The position numbers were made by a program, and so were the translations under genes. The notes under the pieces are model-generated. The model was not told the DNA's origin. It saw only the letters and a list, made by a program, of their open reading frames with translations, and did no database searches. DNA of 64,000 bases from Pseudobythopirellula maris (lineage in GTDB: Bacteria > Planctomycetota > Planctomycetia > Pirellulales > Lacipirellulaceae): NCBI RefSeq assembly GCF_007859945.1, contig NZ_SJPQ01000001.1, positions 1,700,489 to 1,764,488 of the forward strand, written 5' to 3'. Positions 35,904 through 44,643 of this stretch are shown one piece after another (the stretch's first letter is position 1; the number at the start of each line of letters is the position of its first letter).

Positions 35904-37214
35904 ATGACCACGACCGCCGCCCAGTTTCCCATCACGCTCGACACGATCGCCGGCCTGTCGATCGCCGAACTGGCCGAGCAGTTCGGCACGCCGTTCTACG
36001 CCTACGACGCGGCAAAGATTGTCGAGCGGATCGACGACCTGGCGCCCTTCGACGTGGTGCGGTTCGCCCAGAAGGCTTGCTCGAACCTGGCCATCCTCGC
36101 CTGGGTCCGCAAGCACGGCGTGGTGGTCGACGCGGTGAGCGCCGGCGAGGTTCGCCGCGCCCTGGCCGCCGGTTACGATGCCACCGAGCCGATGCCGGGC
36201 CAGCCCGGCACGCGGCAGATCGTCTACACGGCCGACCTGTTCGATCGCGAGGCGCTCGACTTGGTGGTCGAGCACGACCTGCCGGTCAACTGCGGCTCGC
36301 CCCAGATGATCGACCAGTACGGCGAGCGCTGCCAGGCGCTCGGCCGCGAGCGCGGCGTGACGCTGCGGATTAATCCTGGATTCGGCCACGGCCACAGCCA
36401 GAAGACCAACACCGGCGGCGAGCAGTCGAAGCACGGCATCTGGCACGAGCAGGTGGCCGACTGCGTGGAGCGCGCCGCGAAGTGGGGCCTCTCGATCGAG
36501 GGCCTGCACATGCACATCGGCTCCGGGACCGACCTGGAGCACCTCGGTCAGGTGTGCGGCGCGATGGAGAAGATCGCTCTGGAGGTGGGTCCGTCGGTCC
36601 ACTCGATCAGCGCTGGCGGCGGCCTGCCGACGCCCTACCGCGACGGCGACGCCCGGGTCGAGATCGCCGGCTACCACAAGCTGTGGGACGCCACCCGCGA
36701 CCGGCTCGCCGAGGCCTTCGGCCACGCCGTGAGCCTCGAGATCGAGCCGGGCCGCTACCTCACGGCCGAGTCGGGATCGCTCGTGGCCGAGGTGCGGACG
36801 GTCAAGCAGATGGGCTCGAACCTCTACTACTTGGTCGACGCCGGCTTCAACAACCTCGCCCGGCCGATCCTGTACGGCTCGTACCACCCGATGGCGATAT
36901 GCCACACCGACCCGGCCCACGCCGCGGGCGGGGAGCAAGACGCGATCGTCGGCGGCCCGCTCTGCGAGTCGGGCGACATCTTCACCCAGGAGGAGGGGGG
37001 CTTCGTCAGCGCCCGCCGCTTGCCCCACGCCGAGGTGGGCGACCTGCTGGTGATCGGCTGCGCGGGCGCCTACGGCTACGTGATGAGCAGCAATTACAAC
37101 AGCAAGCCGATGGCTCCCGAAGTGATGATCGTGGGGGGCAAGGCAGAGCTGATCCGCGAGCGGCAGACCTTCGAGGACATCGTCCGCGGCGAGAACGTTC
37201 CCCAGTGGGACTGA
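35904..37214 (+). CDS. lysA: Diaminopimelate decarboxylase, 436 aa
   Basis: The last step of lysine synthesis, decarboxylating meso-diaminopimelate with PLP. This is a fold type III enzyme. The PLP lysine is Lys57 in RFAQKACS, where many homologues read A-x-K-A-N. The glycine-rich phosphate site includes SISAGGGLPTPY, and EPGRYLTAESG, GGPLCESGDIF and GAYGYVMSSNYN complete the active site. Length is normal. No other lysine gene is adjacent. It is single and has a family D palindrome in its leader. Confidence 0.94.
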   Translation: MTTTAAQFPITLDTIAGLSIAELAEQFGTPFYAYDAAKIVERIDDLAPFDVVRFAQKACSNLAILAWVRKHGVVVDAVSAGEVRRALAAGYDATEPMPGQPGTRQIVYTADLFDREALDLVVEHDLPVNCGSPQMIDQYGERCQALGRERGVTLRINPGFGHGHSQKTNTGGEQSKHGIWHEQVADCVERAAKWGLSIEGLHMHIGSGTDLEHLGQVCGAMEKIALEVGPSVHSISAGGGLPTPYRDGDARVEIAGYHKLWDATRDRLAEAFGHAVSLEIEPGRYLTAESGSLVAEVRTVKQMGSNLYYLVDAGFNNLARPILYGSYHPMAICHTDPAHAAGGEQDAIVGGPLCESGDIFTQEEGGFVSARRLPHAEVGDLLVIGCAGAYGYVMSSNYNSKPMAPEVMIVGGKAELIRERQTFEDIVRGENVPQWD

Positions 37215-37400
37215 GACGCGGCGGGGCTGGCGCGGCTGCGCGGCGAGTGGCGAATGGGACGCGGAGGAACGCGGATCTTGAGGATTAACGTGGATAGGGA
37301 AAAATCTGTGGGCGATCCGCTAGGCACGCGGCGATCCGCGTTCCCTTCTTCTGCCGCAACCTGCTAGTGCGGCGGCGGCGCTCCAGGTAATCTGGAGGGC

Positions 37401-39266
37401 ATGACCGCCCTTCTTACTCGCAACGCAATCGTCCAGGGCGATTGCGTCGAACTCCTCAGCCAGCTCGAAGACGAGTCCGTCGACTTGGCGTTCGCCGACC
37501 CGCCGTTCAACATCGGCTTTAAGTACGACGAGTACCACGACCGCCACGAGGACGAGGTGTACCTCTCCTGGTGCGCCGAGTGGTTCGGCGAGCTCTACCG
37601 CGTGCTCAAGCCCACGGGCGCCTTCTGGCTGGCGATCGGCGACGAGTACGCCGCCGAGCTGAAGGTGGCCGCCAAGGAGATCGGCTTCTCGCCGCGCAAC
37701 TGGGTTGTGTGGTACTACACGTTCGGCCAGAACTGCCGCAAGAAGTTCAACCGCTCGCACGCCCACCTGTTCCACTTCGCCAAGGACGAGGAGCAGCACA
37801 CGTTCAACGCCGACGACCCGGCGGTGCGTGTCCCCTCGGCCCGCGCGCTGGTGTACGGCGACAAACGCGCGAACGCCACCGGCCGCCTGCCGGACGACAC
37901 CTGGATGCTGCCTCCCGTGCGTGAGCAGAACGACTGGGTGCTGCGGCCCCAAGACCTGCGCGAAGACGCCGGCGCGTTCTCCCCGCTCGACGACACGTGG
38001 TACTTCTCACGCGTGGCCGGCACGTTCAAAGAGCGCGAAGGCTTCCACGGCTGCCAGATGCCCGAGCAGTTGCTGGGGCGCATCGTCCGCGTGAGCAGCA
38101 ACCCGGGCGACTTGGTGCTCGACCCGTTCGGCGGCAGCGGCACCACGCTCGCCGTGGCCAAAAAGCTGGGCCGCGATTGGCTCGGCTTCGAGCTCTCGAG
38201 CGAGTACGCCAAGTACGGCAACGAGCGGCTGGAGCGATGCAAGGAAGGCGACCCGCTCAACGGCCCCGCCGACCCGGTCGAGAGCTCGCCCACCACGGCC
38301 GCCGGCCGGCGGCTGAAGGACCACCCGCTCACGCGCGACAAGGAGCAATTGCTGCCGACGTTCCGCAAAGAGGACTTCTCACAGCCCGAGCCGCCCGCCG
38401 ACGACGACGCCGTCGCCGATGTAGCGACCACCAACGGCGCCCCCGCCGCGGCGGTGAAGACCGATCTGCGGGCGCTCTTGCGCGAAGCGATCGTCGGGGC
38501 GTTCTCGGCGGCCAACGAGGGGCACAGCGTCGATTGGCTGCTGTGCGACCCCGCCCTGCAAGACGCCTTTCACGCCGCCTGCGGCGAGGCGGGGCTCATC
38601 GGCGGGCCCAGCGACTGGAACCGCGAGCTGCTCAGGCTGCGCAAGGCGGGCAAGCTCGCCAAGGGCCGCGGCGCCGGGGCGCCGATCGACTTCTCGCCCG
38701 AGGCGACCGATCACTTTCGCTTCGCCGCCGAGATGGCGTGGGCCGACGCGATGAAGAAGTACCCCGGCTGGTCGCTCGACGCGATCTTCTGTTCGCCCGG
38801 CAAGGCGCTCTACTTCGACCGCTCGGCGATGAAGCACCTGCCCGCCGCCGTGGCCAAGGAGATCGGCGCCGCGCCGCTGCGCTGGGCGGCGCTCAAGCTC
38901 CGCAAGGCGCGCCACGCCCTGGCGGCCGAGGCGCACCAGTACCACTACGTGCTCGCGACGCGCGACTTCTCGCGTTTCCACCCGTGGGGCCGCTGCCGCT
39001 TCGACAAGTGGGAGGGCCAGCCCGGGCTCTACTGCCTCCGCAGACGCGACCGCTCGGCTGTTTACGTCGGCGAGGCCGACGACCTCGGTGCGCGGCTCGC
39101 CACGCACGCCTCGGCCAAAGCGCCCGGCCGGGTGATCTCGCAAGTGGCCGTCATCACCGGCGATGAACTGCCAAGCGACGAGTACCGCGGCGCCCTTTGG
39201 ACCTCGCTCGTACGCCGCTACGAGCCACGGCTGAACGTCGAACCGGCCAAACCGCCCGCCGAATAA
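37401..39266 (+). CDS. DNA methyltransferase (amino-group type) fused to a GIY-YIG-like domain, 621 aa
   Basis: Residues 8-285 are a complete beta-class adenine-N6/cytosine-N4 methyltransferase: catalytic DPPFNIG at 33-39 and SAM-binding DPFGGSGTT at 241-249. After a Pro/Asp-rich linker (about 325-352), residues 355-535 form an unidentified region that may set DNA specificity. Residues 540-615 resemble a GIY-YIG domain: GLYCLRRR (542-549), AVYVGEADDLGARL with YVG at 555-557 and Arg565, and a terminal YEPRLN. The glutamate expected three residues before the L-[IV] pair is replaced by Trp600, so cutting may be lost. No restriction gene is adjacent. The ribosome site GGAGG ends two bases from the ATG, unusually close. 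Confidence 0.82.
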   Translation: MTALLTRNAIVQGDCVELLSQLEDESVDLAFADPPFNIGFKYDEYHDRHEDEVYLSWCAEWFGELYRVLKPTGAFWLAIGDEYAAELKVAAKEIGFSPRNWVVWYYTFGQNCRKKFNRSHAHLFHFAKDEEQHTFNADDPAVRVPSARALVYGDKRANATGRLPDDTWMLPPVREQNDWVLRPQDLREDAGAFSPLDDTWYFSRVAGTFKEREGFHGCQMPEQLLGRIVRVSSNPGDLVLDPFGGSGTTLAVAKKLGRDWLGFELSSEYAKYGNERLERCKEGDPLNGPADPVESSPTTAAGRRLKDHPLTRDKEQLLPTFRKEDFSQPEPPADDDAVADVATTNGAPAAAVKTDLRALLREAIVGAFSAANEGHSVDWLLCDPALQDAFHAACGEAGLIGGPSDWNRELLRLRKAGKLAKGRGAGAPIDFSPEATDHFRFAAEMAWADAMKKYPGWSLDAIFCSPGKALYFDRSAMKHLPAAVAKEIGAAPLRWAALKLRKARHALAAEAHQYHYVLATRDFSRFHPWGRCRFDKWEGQPGLYCLRRRDRSAVYVGEADDLGARLATHASAKAPGRVISQVAVITGDELPSDEYRGALWTSLVRRYEPRLNVEPAKPPAE

Positions 39267-39303
39267 CCAGCGAGCATCTGGCGACTGACCGGCTCGCCGG
39301 CGA

Positions 39304-39951
39304 TCACCAGTGGTGATGGTAGTTGAACCCGGCCCGGTAGTGCGGCCGCGGGCGCGGACGGGGCGCCGTGTAGATCACGTTCACCCTCGGTTCGGGGTAG
39401 TAAGGCCTGGCGATCACGGTCGCCGGCTGTGGCGCCGGCACGTAGCTGTCGGTCGACATGCCTTGGGCCGCCAGGATCACGCGGTCGCTCACGCCGCTCT
39501 GCTTGAGCACGATCAGCCCGTTGGGGCTCAGGTCGAACCGGCCGCCGCGGCTGCGGATGGCGCCGATGATCAGGTCGTCGCCCAGCCCGGCGCGGGCCAT
39601 ACCCGCCAGGTCGGCATTGGTGACCGCCTGGGCGGCCGCTTGCTGGTTGGCTTGAGCGGCGGCAGCCGTGCCGTAAGCAACGGCCCGTTGGTCGGCCTGG
39701 TCCTTGGACTTGCCGACCAAGTTGCCGGTGATGGCGCCGATAGCGGCGCCGACCAGGGCGCCCTCGGTCTTGTTGCCACGACCGCCGACCAAGGCGCCGG
39801 TGATGGCGCCCAAACCGCCACCCACGACCGTGCCCTCGGCCTGGTCGTTGTGGTAGTAGCTCGGCGGCGGCTGGTAGCCGTACTGGGCCAACGCGCTGTC
39901 GGCCGCTAGGGCGGCGGCGAGCAGCGACAACACAAAGCTGGTGCGAGACAT
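39304..39951 (-). CDS. Exported glycine-zipper protein, 215 aa
   Basis: Signal peptide at residues 1-22 (ending DSALAQ). A Tyr/Pro-rich stretch is followed by a glycine zipper (about 37-82: GTVVGGGLGAITGALVGG, then GALVGAAIGAITGNLVG), a form that packs in or against membranes, as in Rick_17kDa-type outer membrane proteins. A middle helical region (DLAGMARAGLGDDLIIGAIR, then LIVLKQSGVSDRVILAAQ) resembles a repeat found in planctomycete envelope proteins. The end is Pro/Arg/His-rich (HYRAGFNYHHHW). ATG at 39951 precedes the signal peptide. The role is probably structural, in the envelope. Confidence 0.78.
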   Translation of the reverse strand: MSRTSFVLSLLAAALAADSALAQYGYQPPPSYYHNDQAEGTVVGGGLGAITGALVGGRGNKTEGALVGAAIGAITGNLVGKSKDQADQRAVAYGTAAAAQANQQAAAQAVTNADLAGMARAGLGDDLIIGAIRSRGGRFDLSPNGLIVLKQSGVSDRVILAAQGMSTDSYVPAPQPATVIARPYYPEPRVNVIYTAPRPRPRPHYRAGFNYHHHW

Positions 39952-40192
39952 CCGAGTGTGCTCCGTGCGAGCGAGGCTAGCGGCAACGCCCCTGGGAGGG
40001 GCGGCGCCGGCGTCGCGGACTTGCCGATCCATCCGGCAAAAAGTTCCTGTGACTGTACAGGGGGGACATTATGGAATATCGGTTCCTTGGCCCGGGGGCA
40101 ATACGGAAACCGTTGCCAGAGGTTTGAGCGAGCGCCGTAGTCGGGAGGGGACAGAAATTTATCCCCCTCCCCACCAAGGGGAGGGAGTGCGT

Positions 40193-41275
40193 TCAGTCCC
40201 GCAGCACCGCCAGCTGCTTGGCCACCGCGCGATTCTCGCCACGCACCAGCTGCCCGCAGGCGGCCTCGATGTCGGCGCCCATCGAGTAGCGGATCGTCGT
40301 CGGGTGGCCGGCCGCTTTGAGCACGTCGGCGAACGCCTTGCGGGTCGCCTCGCTCGAGCCCGAGAGGTGGGGCGCCGCCTCCACGCGGTTGTACGGGATC
40401 AAGTTCACGTGGACCCGCAGCCCATCGAGCCACGTAGCAAGCTCGTGGGCCTCTTCCGGCGAGTCGTTCACGCCCGCTAGCATCAAGTGCTCGATCATCA
40501 CGCCGGTCCGCTCGGGCTGCACGCGGTTGAGCTCGGCGATCGTATCACGCAGCTCACCCAAGGGCGCCTTCCGGGCCAACGGAATAATCCGCTCGCGCGT
40601 TTCTTGCCGCACGGCGTGCAGGCTTAGCGCCTGGTTCACCGCCGGGAACCGCTCGGCCAGCCGCAGCATGCCCGCGGGCAAGCCGACCGTGCTCACGAGC
40701 ACCCGGCTCGGTGGGTGGTCGAAGATCGCGGGATCGGTCAGCGATTGGATCGTCTCGTGCAGCGCGGCCTCGTTGTGGAGCGGCTCGCCCATGCCCATGA
40801 ACACGAGGTTCCGCACCCGCCGGCCTTCGTCGCGTAGCAGCTCGTTGGCCTGGACCATTTGGTCGAGGATCTCGGCCGCCGAGAGCGAGTGCGCCATGCC
40901 CATCCGGCCGGTGGCGCAGAAGTCGCACTTCGCGGCGCAGCCGACCTGCGACGAGACGCAGAGCGCCACCCGCCCCGTCCCCGCACGCAGCACGACCGAC
41001 TCGACCAGGAACCCCTCGTCGGTCTTGAAGATCAGCTTCGTGGCGCCGTCGAGGTCGGAGTCGAGCCGCCGGTCGAGTGTGAGCGCGTGCGGCCTAACGC
41101 GCGTGGCGAACGCCTCGCGCGCGGTCGGCGGCAGCTCGGCGAGCGCCGCCTCGGCGCCGAGCGACTTCTTGAAGAAGGCGATCCGCCAACGGCGCACCAA
41201 CCCCGGCTCGACGCGCAGCTCCTTGCGGAGCCGCTCGAGGGCCGAGGCGTCGTGAATGGCGATCGGATCTGGCAT
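40193..41275 (-). CDS. RlmN/Cfr-family radical SAM RNA methyltransferase, 360 aa
   Basis: A radical SAM enzyme that methylates adenine C2 or C8 in 23S rRNA (RlmN also modifies tRNA). The cluster-binding motif is CAAKCDFC, followed by ATGRMG. VFMGMGEPLHN, SLHAVRQETRERI and NLIPYNRVE are family marks, and the C-terminal DIEAACGQL carries the second catalytic cysteine. Length (360) lies between Cfr and RlmN. I cannot decide from sequence whether it is the housekeeping RlmN or a paralogue. The ATG at 41275 overlaps the TGA of the upstream gene (TGATG), which suggests translational coupling. GTG at 41278 is an alternative start. Confidence 0.88.
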   Translation of the reverse strand: MPDPIAIHDASALERLRKELRVEPGLVRRWRIAFFKKSLGAEAALAELPPTAREAFATRVRPHALTLDRRLDSDLDGATKLIFKTDEGFLVESVVLRAGTGRVALCVSSQVGCAAKCDFCATGRMGMAHSLSAAEILDQMVQANELLRDEGRRVRNLVFMGMGEPLHNEAALHETIQSLTDPAIFDHPPSRVLVSTVGLPAGMLRLAERFPAVNQALSLHAVRQETRERIIPLARKAPLGELRDTIAELNRVQPERTGVMIEHLMLAGVNDSPEEAHELATWLDGLRVHVNLIPYNRVEAAPHLSGSSEATRKAFADVLKAAGHPTTIRYSMGADIEAACGQLVRGENRAVAKQLAVLRD

Positions 41276-42048
41276 CACTCTTGGTCCGCCTTGAGATTCG
41301 GCATCAGTACTTTCCTCAGCAGCCAGACCACACTAACAGCAGCCGTCCCCATAAGGCAGAGGAGGAAGATTTGGACGCTCCCCGCGGTTCGTGATTCGAT
41401 GATCTCACCTGTTGTGACATCGAATCGGAAGGAGTCTCCCCAATTTGTCTCAAGCAAGTAGTTCCCCGATGGGTCGTCGAGAGCGGCGTCGACGACGGTC
41501 ACTCGTGCCACTCCCGTGAACAGCGCGAGCACTTCCCGCCCGAGATATCCAGTCAACAGTTCGCTTTCGTCGTACGCGGCGAGCAATTGACCGTTGGCGA
41601 AGAACTCAACTGCGCGCCCCCGTTCGGATATGCTATCGGAATCCCAATTCAAGAACGCGACGACCAAGTGGACGCCGTCGCTTGAGACATAAACTTCTTT
41701 AGGGGTGGGGAGGTAATGAATCGGCCAGATCAAGACGGTTGATCCGTCGTTGCGGTACAAGCCGCTATTCGGGTAACGCTTCTCCAAGGCTCGCTGAGCC
41801 AATCGGGTTCGCTTTTTACCGGACATCGCATCTTGTTGTTCAGCCGATGCAGCGTTTTCGTCGAGCCTTTCTCTTTCCCCATCTGGAGTCAGAATAACCA
41901 GCAGGTACTTTCCATCTGGCGAAGGAATGGCTTGCGATTCGTACTCCGAGAGACCGGCGGACGCACACGAGGCGTGCAGAAGAAAAACCGCTGCTAGACA
42001 GGTTGGGCTTGATGTGAGAAGGGGTGCTTTGGACATCAAAGGTTCCAT
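41275..42048 (-). CDS. Exported membrane-tethered hypothetical protein, 257 aa
   Basis: An N-terminal hydrophobic signal (LLTSSPTCLAAVFLLHASCAS) precedes a soluble beta-rich region with a YESQAIPSPDGKYLLVIL opening, similar in style to WD40/beta-propeller blades. A C-terminal transmembrane helix (IFLLCLMGTAAVSVVWLL) follows, with a short basic tail. I recognise no family. The gene is less GC-rich than its neighbours. ATG 42048 is given; ATG 42036 has a better-spaced GGA. The start lies against a 31-base tandem duplication. Its stop overlaps the start of the radical SAM gene, so the two are coupled. Confidence 0.68.
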   Translation of the reverse strand: MEPLMSKAPLLTSSPTCLAAVFLLHASCASAGLSEYESQAIPSPDGKYLLVILTPDGERERLDENAASAEQQDAMSGKKRTRLAQRALEKRYPNSGLYRNDGSTVLIWPIHYLPTPKEVYVSSDGVHLVVAFLNWDSDSISERGRAVEFFANGQLLAAYDESELLTGYLGREVLALFTGVARVTVVDAALDDPSGNYLLETNWGDSFRFDVTTGEIIESRTAGSVQIFLLCLMGTAAVSVVWLLRKVLMPNLKADQE

Positions 42049-42110
42049 AACCTTGACCAAGCTTAGTCGGGACTGCTTGAACCTTGACCAAGCTTAGTCG
42101 GGACTGCTTG
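42049..42110. repeat. Perfect 31-base tandem duplication
   Basis: The 31 bases at 42049-42079 (opening AACCTTGACCAAGCTTAGTC) are repeated exactly at 42080-42110. It occupies the leader between the epmB stop and the start of the membrane protein gene, so one or both promoters or ribosome sites may be duplicated. Confidence 0.95.
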
Positions 42111-42118
42111 CCCAACGA

Positions 42119-43186
42119 TCAGGTCAAGACGGTCTTGTGCGGTTCGCCGGCGATCTCTTGCACGTACTTCGGAATTAGGTAACCCGGCAGCCGGCGGCGG
42201 AGTTCGGCAACGATCGCCCTGCCCCGCTCGACCGGAACCTCAAAGTGCGCCGCCCCCGCCACGCGGTCGAGCTGGTGCAGGTAGTAGGGCGTCACGCCCA
42301 CCTCGACCAGCCGCTCGCACAGCGCGGCTTGGGCGTCGGCTGTGTCATTCACGCCGCGCAGCAGCACCGACTGGTTGAGCAACAGCACGCCCGCCGAGCG
42401 GAGCCGGACGATCGCCTCGACGGCCGCGCCCGCCAACTCGTTGGCGTGGTTGGCGTGCAGCACCACAACGGGCGCCAGTCGCGAGCCGGTGAGCCAGCCG
42501 AGCATCGCGTCGGTCACCCGCTCGGGCAGCACGATCGGCAACCGGGTGTGAATGCGCAGCCGCTTGAGGTGGGGGATCGCGGCGAGCCGCGCCGCCAGCT
42601 CGGCGAGGGTGGCGTCGACCAGCGTGAGCGGGTCGCCCCCGCTGAGGATCGCCTCGTGGATCGAGTCGTCGGCGGCGATCGCCTCGAGCGCCGGCCGCCA
42701 CGCCTCGACGCCCTTGGGCGCCAGGCCGTAAGGAAAGTGGCGGCGGAAGCAGTAGCGGCAGTGGACCGCGCAGGCGCCGGTCGTCACCAAGAGCGCCCGG
42801 CCCTCGTATTTTTGCAGAAGCCCCGGCGTGAGCTCGGCCGCGGAGTCACCGACCGGGTCGGCGGCAAACCCCTCGACGATGTCGGTTTCCTCGCCCAGCG
42901 GCAGCACCTGCCGCAGCAGCGGGTCGTTCGGGTCGCCTGGCCGCATCCGATCGATGTAGCTGCGCGGCGCGAGCAGCGGGAACCCGGCCGCCGCGGCGGC
43001 CCCCCTCTCGGCGAGGGGCCCCGCCAGCGTTTCCTCCAGCCCCAGCAGCCGGCAGAGCTCGGCCGGGTCGCGGACGGCGTCGCGCAGGGCGGCCCGCCAG
43101 CCGTCGGGGCGTGCTTCGGCAGGCGCCGCGAGCTCCGGATCGGGCGTGGGCTGGGGGCGGACAGGCGTCGTGGGCTGGGCTAGAAT
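42119..43186 (-). CDS. epmB: EF-P beta-lysylation protein EpmB (lysine 2,3-aminomutase family), 355 aa
   Basis: A radical SAM, PLP enzyme converting (S)-alpha-lysine to (R)-beta-lysine for EF-P modification. The cluster site is CAVHCRYC, followed by FRRHFPYG. SGGDPL, LKRLRIHTRLPIVLP, LLNQSVLLRGVND and PYYLHQLD match EpmB closely, as does the N-terminal GWRAALRDAVRDPAELCRLLGL. No ATG, GTG or TTG fits the normal length. The best-placed start is ATT at 43186, six bases after GAGGA. GTG at 43258 is an alternative that would run closer to the efp start. It is divergent from efp, with epmA 3 kb away. Confidence 0.9.
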   Translation of the reverse strand: MLAQPTTPVRPQPTPDPELAAPAEARPDGWRAALRDAVRDPAELCRLLGLEETLAGPLAERGAAAAAGFPLLAPRSYIDRMRPGDPNDPLLRQVLPLGEETDIVEGFAADPVGDSAAELTPGLLQKYEGRALLVTTGACAVHCRYCFRRHFPYGLAPKGVEAWRPALEAIAADDSIHEAILSGGDPLTLVDATLAELAARLAAIPHLKRLRIHTRLPIVLPERVTDAMLGWLTGSRLAPVVVLHANHANELAGAAVEAIVRLRSAGVLLLNQSVLLRGVNDTADAQAALCERLVEVGVTPYYLHQLDRVAGAAHFEVPVERGRAIVAELRRRLPGYLIPKYVQEIAGEPHKTVLT

Positions 43187-43304
43187 CTCGTTTCCTCTAT
43201 TGGCAGACCCGAAATCGGTGGGCCCCTGCGGGCCGTCGGGGGGCGACGCCCCTCCCACCGAGTTTATTCCGTCCCTCACAACGAAGCGAGATCCAGGCGT
43301 GGGA

Positions 43305-43874
43305 ATGATCAGCACAAGCGACTTCCGCAAGGGCATGAAGGTGCAGATCGACGGCACGCCGTTCGTTTGCGTCGAGATGAACTTCCGCAAGCCGGGCAAG
43401 GGCGCCGCTCTTTACGAGTGCAAGATGAAGAACCTCTTGCGCGACACCGTGACGGACCGCACCTACCGCGCGGGCCAAACGCTCGAGGAGGCGGACATCA
43501 TGGAGTTCACCGCCCAGTTCCTCTACAAGCAAGTCGACACGTTCGTGTTCATGAACAACCAGGACTACGAGCAGTACGAGCTCACCGCCGAGCAGGTGGG
43601 AGACGTCGGCAAGTTCCTCAAGGAGAACATGGACTGCCAGGTCATGACGTTCGACAACAACCCGATCGGCGTGGCCGCCCCCAACCACGTGGTGCTGCAA
43701 GTCGAGTGGGCCGAGCCGGCCCCCAAGGGCAACACCGCCACCGGCGTCAGCAAGCCGGTCAAGCTCGAGACCGGCGCCGAGATCCTCGCCCCGGCCTTCA
43801 TCAACGAGGGCGACTGGCTGCGAGTCGACACCCGCACCGGCGAGTACGTCGAACGGACCACCGCGCCGGAGTAA
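43305..43874 (+). CDS. efp: Elongation factor P, 189 aa
   Basis: Rescues ribosomes stalled at polyproline. The three-domain EF-P layout is complete. The modified lysine is Lys32 in the loop FRKPGKGAALYEC, matching the beta-lysylated Lys34 of Escherichia coli. The C-terminal GDWLRVDTRTGEYVER is typical. ATG 43305 gives MISTSDFRKG; GTG at 43299 would add two residues. The divergent epmB and downstream epmA encode the modifying enzymes, so this EF-P is predicted to carry a beta-lysine. The many proline-rich exported proteins in this window fit a need for EF-P. Confidence 0.97.
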   Translation: MISTSDFRKGMKVQIDGTPFVCVEMNFRKPGKGAALYECKMKNLLRDTVTDRTYRAGQTLEEADIMEFTAQFLYKQVDTFVFMNNQDYEQYELTAEQVGDVGKFLKENMDCQVMTFDNNPIGVAAPNHVVLQVEWAEPAPKGNTATGVSKPVKLETGAEILAPAFINEGDWLRVDTRTGEYVERTTAPE

Positions 43875-43882
43875 GACCGTGG

Positions 43883-43966
43883 CGAGCCGTAAGCGGTAGC
43901 GCCCGGAGCGGCCAGGAGCACGCAACGGCATGCCAGCCGCTCCGGGCGCTAACGCTTACGGCTGGC
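43883..43966. repeat. Palindromic repeat family H, copy 1
   Basis: The arms GAGCCGTAAGCGGTAGCGCC (with CGGAGCGG) and GCGCTAACGCTTACGGCTGG (preceded by CCGCTCCGG) enclose about 25 bases. It begins 9 bases after the efp stop codon and could work as its terminator. A single arm of the same family lies across the epmA stop (47714-47738). Confidence 0.8.
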
Positions 43967-44038
43967 CAAAACAAAGCCAAGATATCGCCCCCGGCGACGA
44001 ATAACGCCTGAACCCTTCCCCGAGCACTGGAGTCCGTC

Positions 44039-44641
44039 ATGACGCCTTGGTTGATCGCCCTATTGGTTCTCGGCGCCGTTGGCGTGTTTCTGCTGATGTT
44101 CGGCGTCGGCATCTACAACCAGCTGGTGAAGCTCAAGAACCGCTTCCAAAACGCCTTCTCGCAGATCGAAGTGCAGCTGCAGCGGCGCTACGACTTGATC
44201 CCTAATCTTGTCGAAGTGGCCAAGGGCTACATGAGCCACGAGCGCGAGACGCTCGAGGCCGTGATCACCGCCCGCAACCAGGCGGCCGGCGCCCTGGCCG
44301 CCGCCAAGGCCAACCCGGGCGACGCCAAGGCGATGCAGAATCTGGCCGGCGCCGAGAGCGGCTTGGGCGCGGTGCTCGGCCGGCTGTTCGCCGTCAGCGA
44401 GGCCTACCCGGACCTCAAGGCGAACCAGAACATGATGCAGCTCACCGAGGAGATGACCTCCACGGAGAACAAGGTCGCGTTCGCCCGCCAGGCGTACAAC
44501 GACGCCGTGACGCACTACAACACTTACAAGCAAACGTTCCCGCCGATCTTCTTCGCCGGCCTCTTCGGCCACGGCGCCGACGCCGAGCTCTTGGACTTCG
44601 ACGACGCGAAGATCAACGAGGCCCCGAAGGTGAGCTTCTGA
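44039..44641 (+). CDS. lemA: LemA family protein, 200 aa
   Basis: An N-terminal transmembrane helix (residues 4-25) is followed by a three- to four-helix bundle with the LemA marks VKLKNRFQNAFSQIEVQLQRRYDLIPNL, written here as VKLKNRFQNAFSQIEV then QLQRRYDLIPNLVEV, and AYNDAVTHYNTYKQTFP. LemA proteins are of unknown biochemical function and are often found next to M48 proteases or TPM-domain proteins. Here the M48 gene follows 120 bases downstream on the same strand, across an inverted repeat. Length and topology are normal. Confidence 0.93.
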   Translation: MTPWLIALLVLGAVGVFLLMFGVGIYNQLVKLKNRFQNAFSQIEVQLQRRYDLIPNLVEVAKGYMSHERETLEAVITARNQAAGALAAAKANPGDAKAMQNLAGAESGLGAVLGRLFAVSEAYPDLKANQNMMQLTEEMTSTENKVAFARQAYNDAVTHYNTYKQTFPPIFFAGLFGHGADAELLDFDDAKINEAPKVSF

Positions 44642-44643
44642 CG

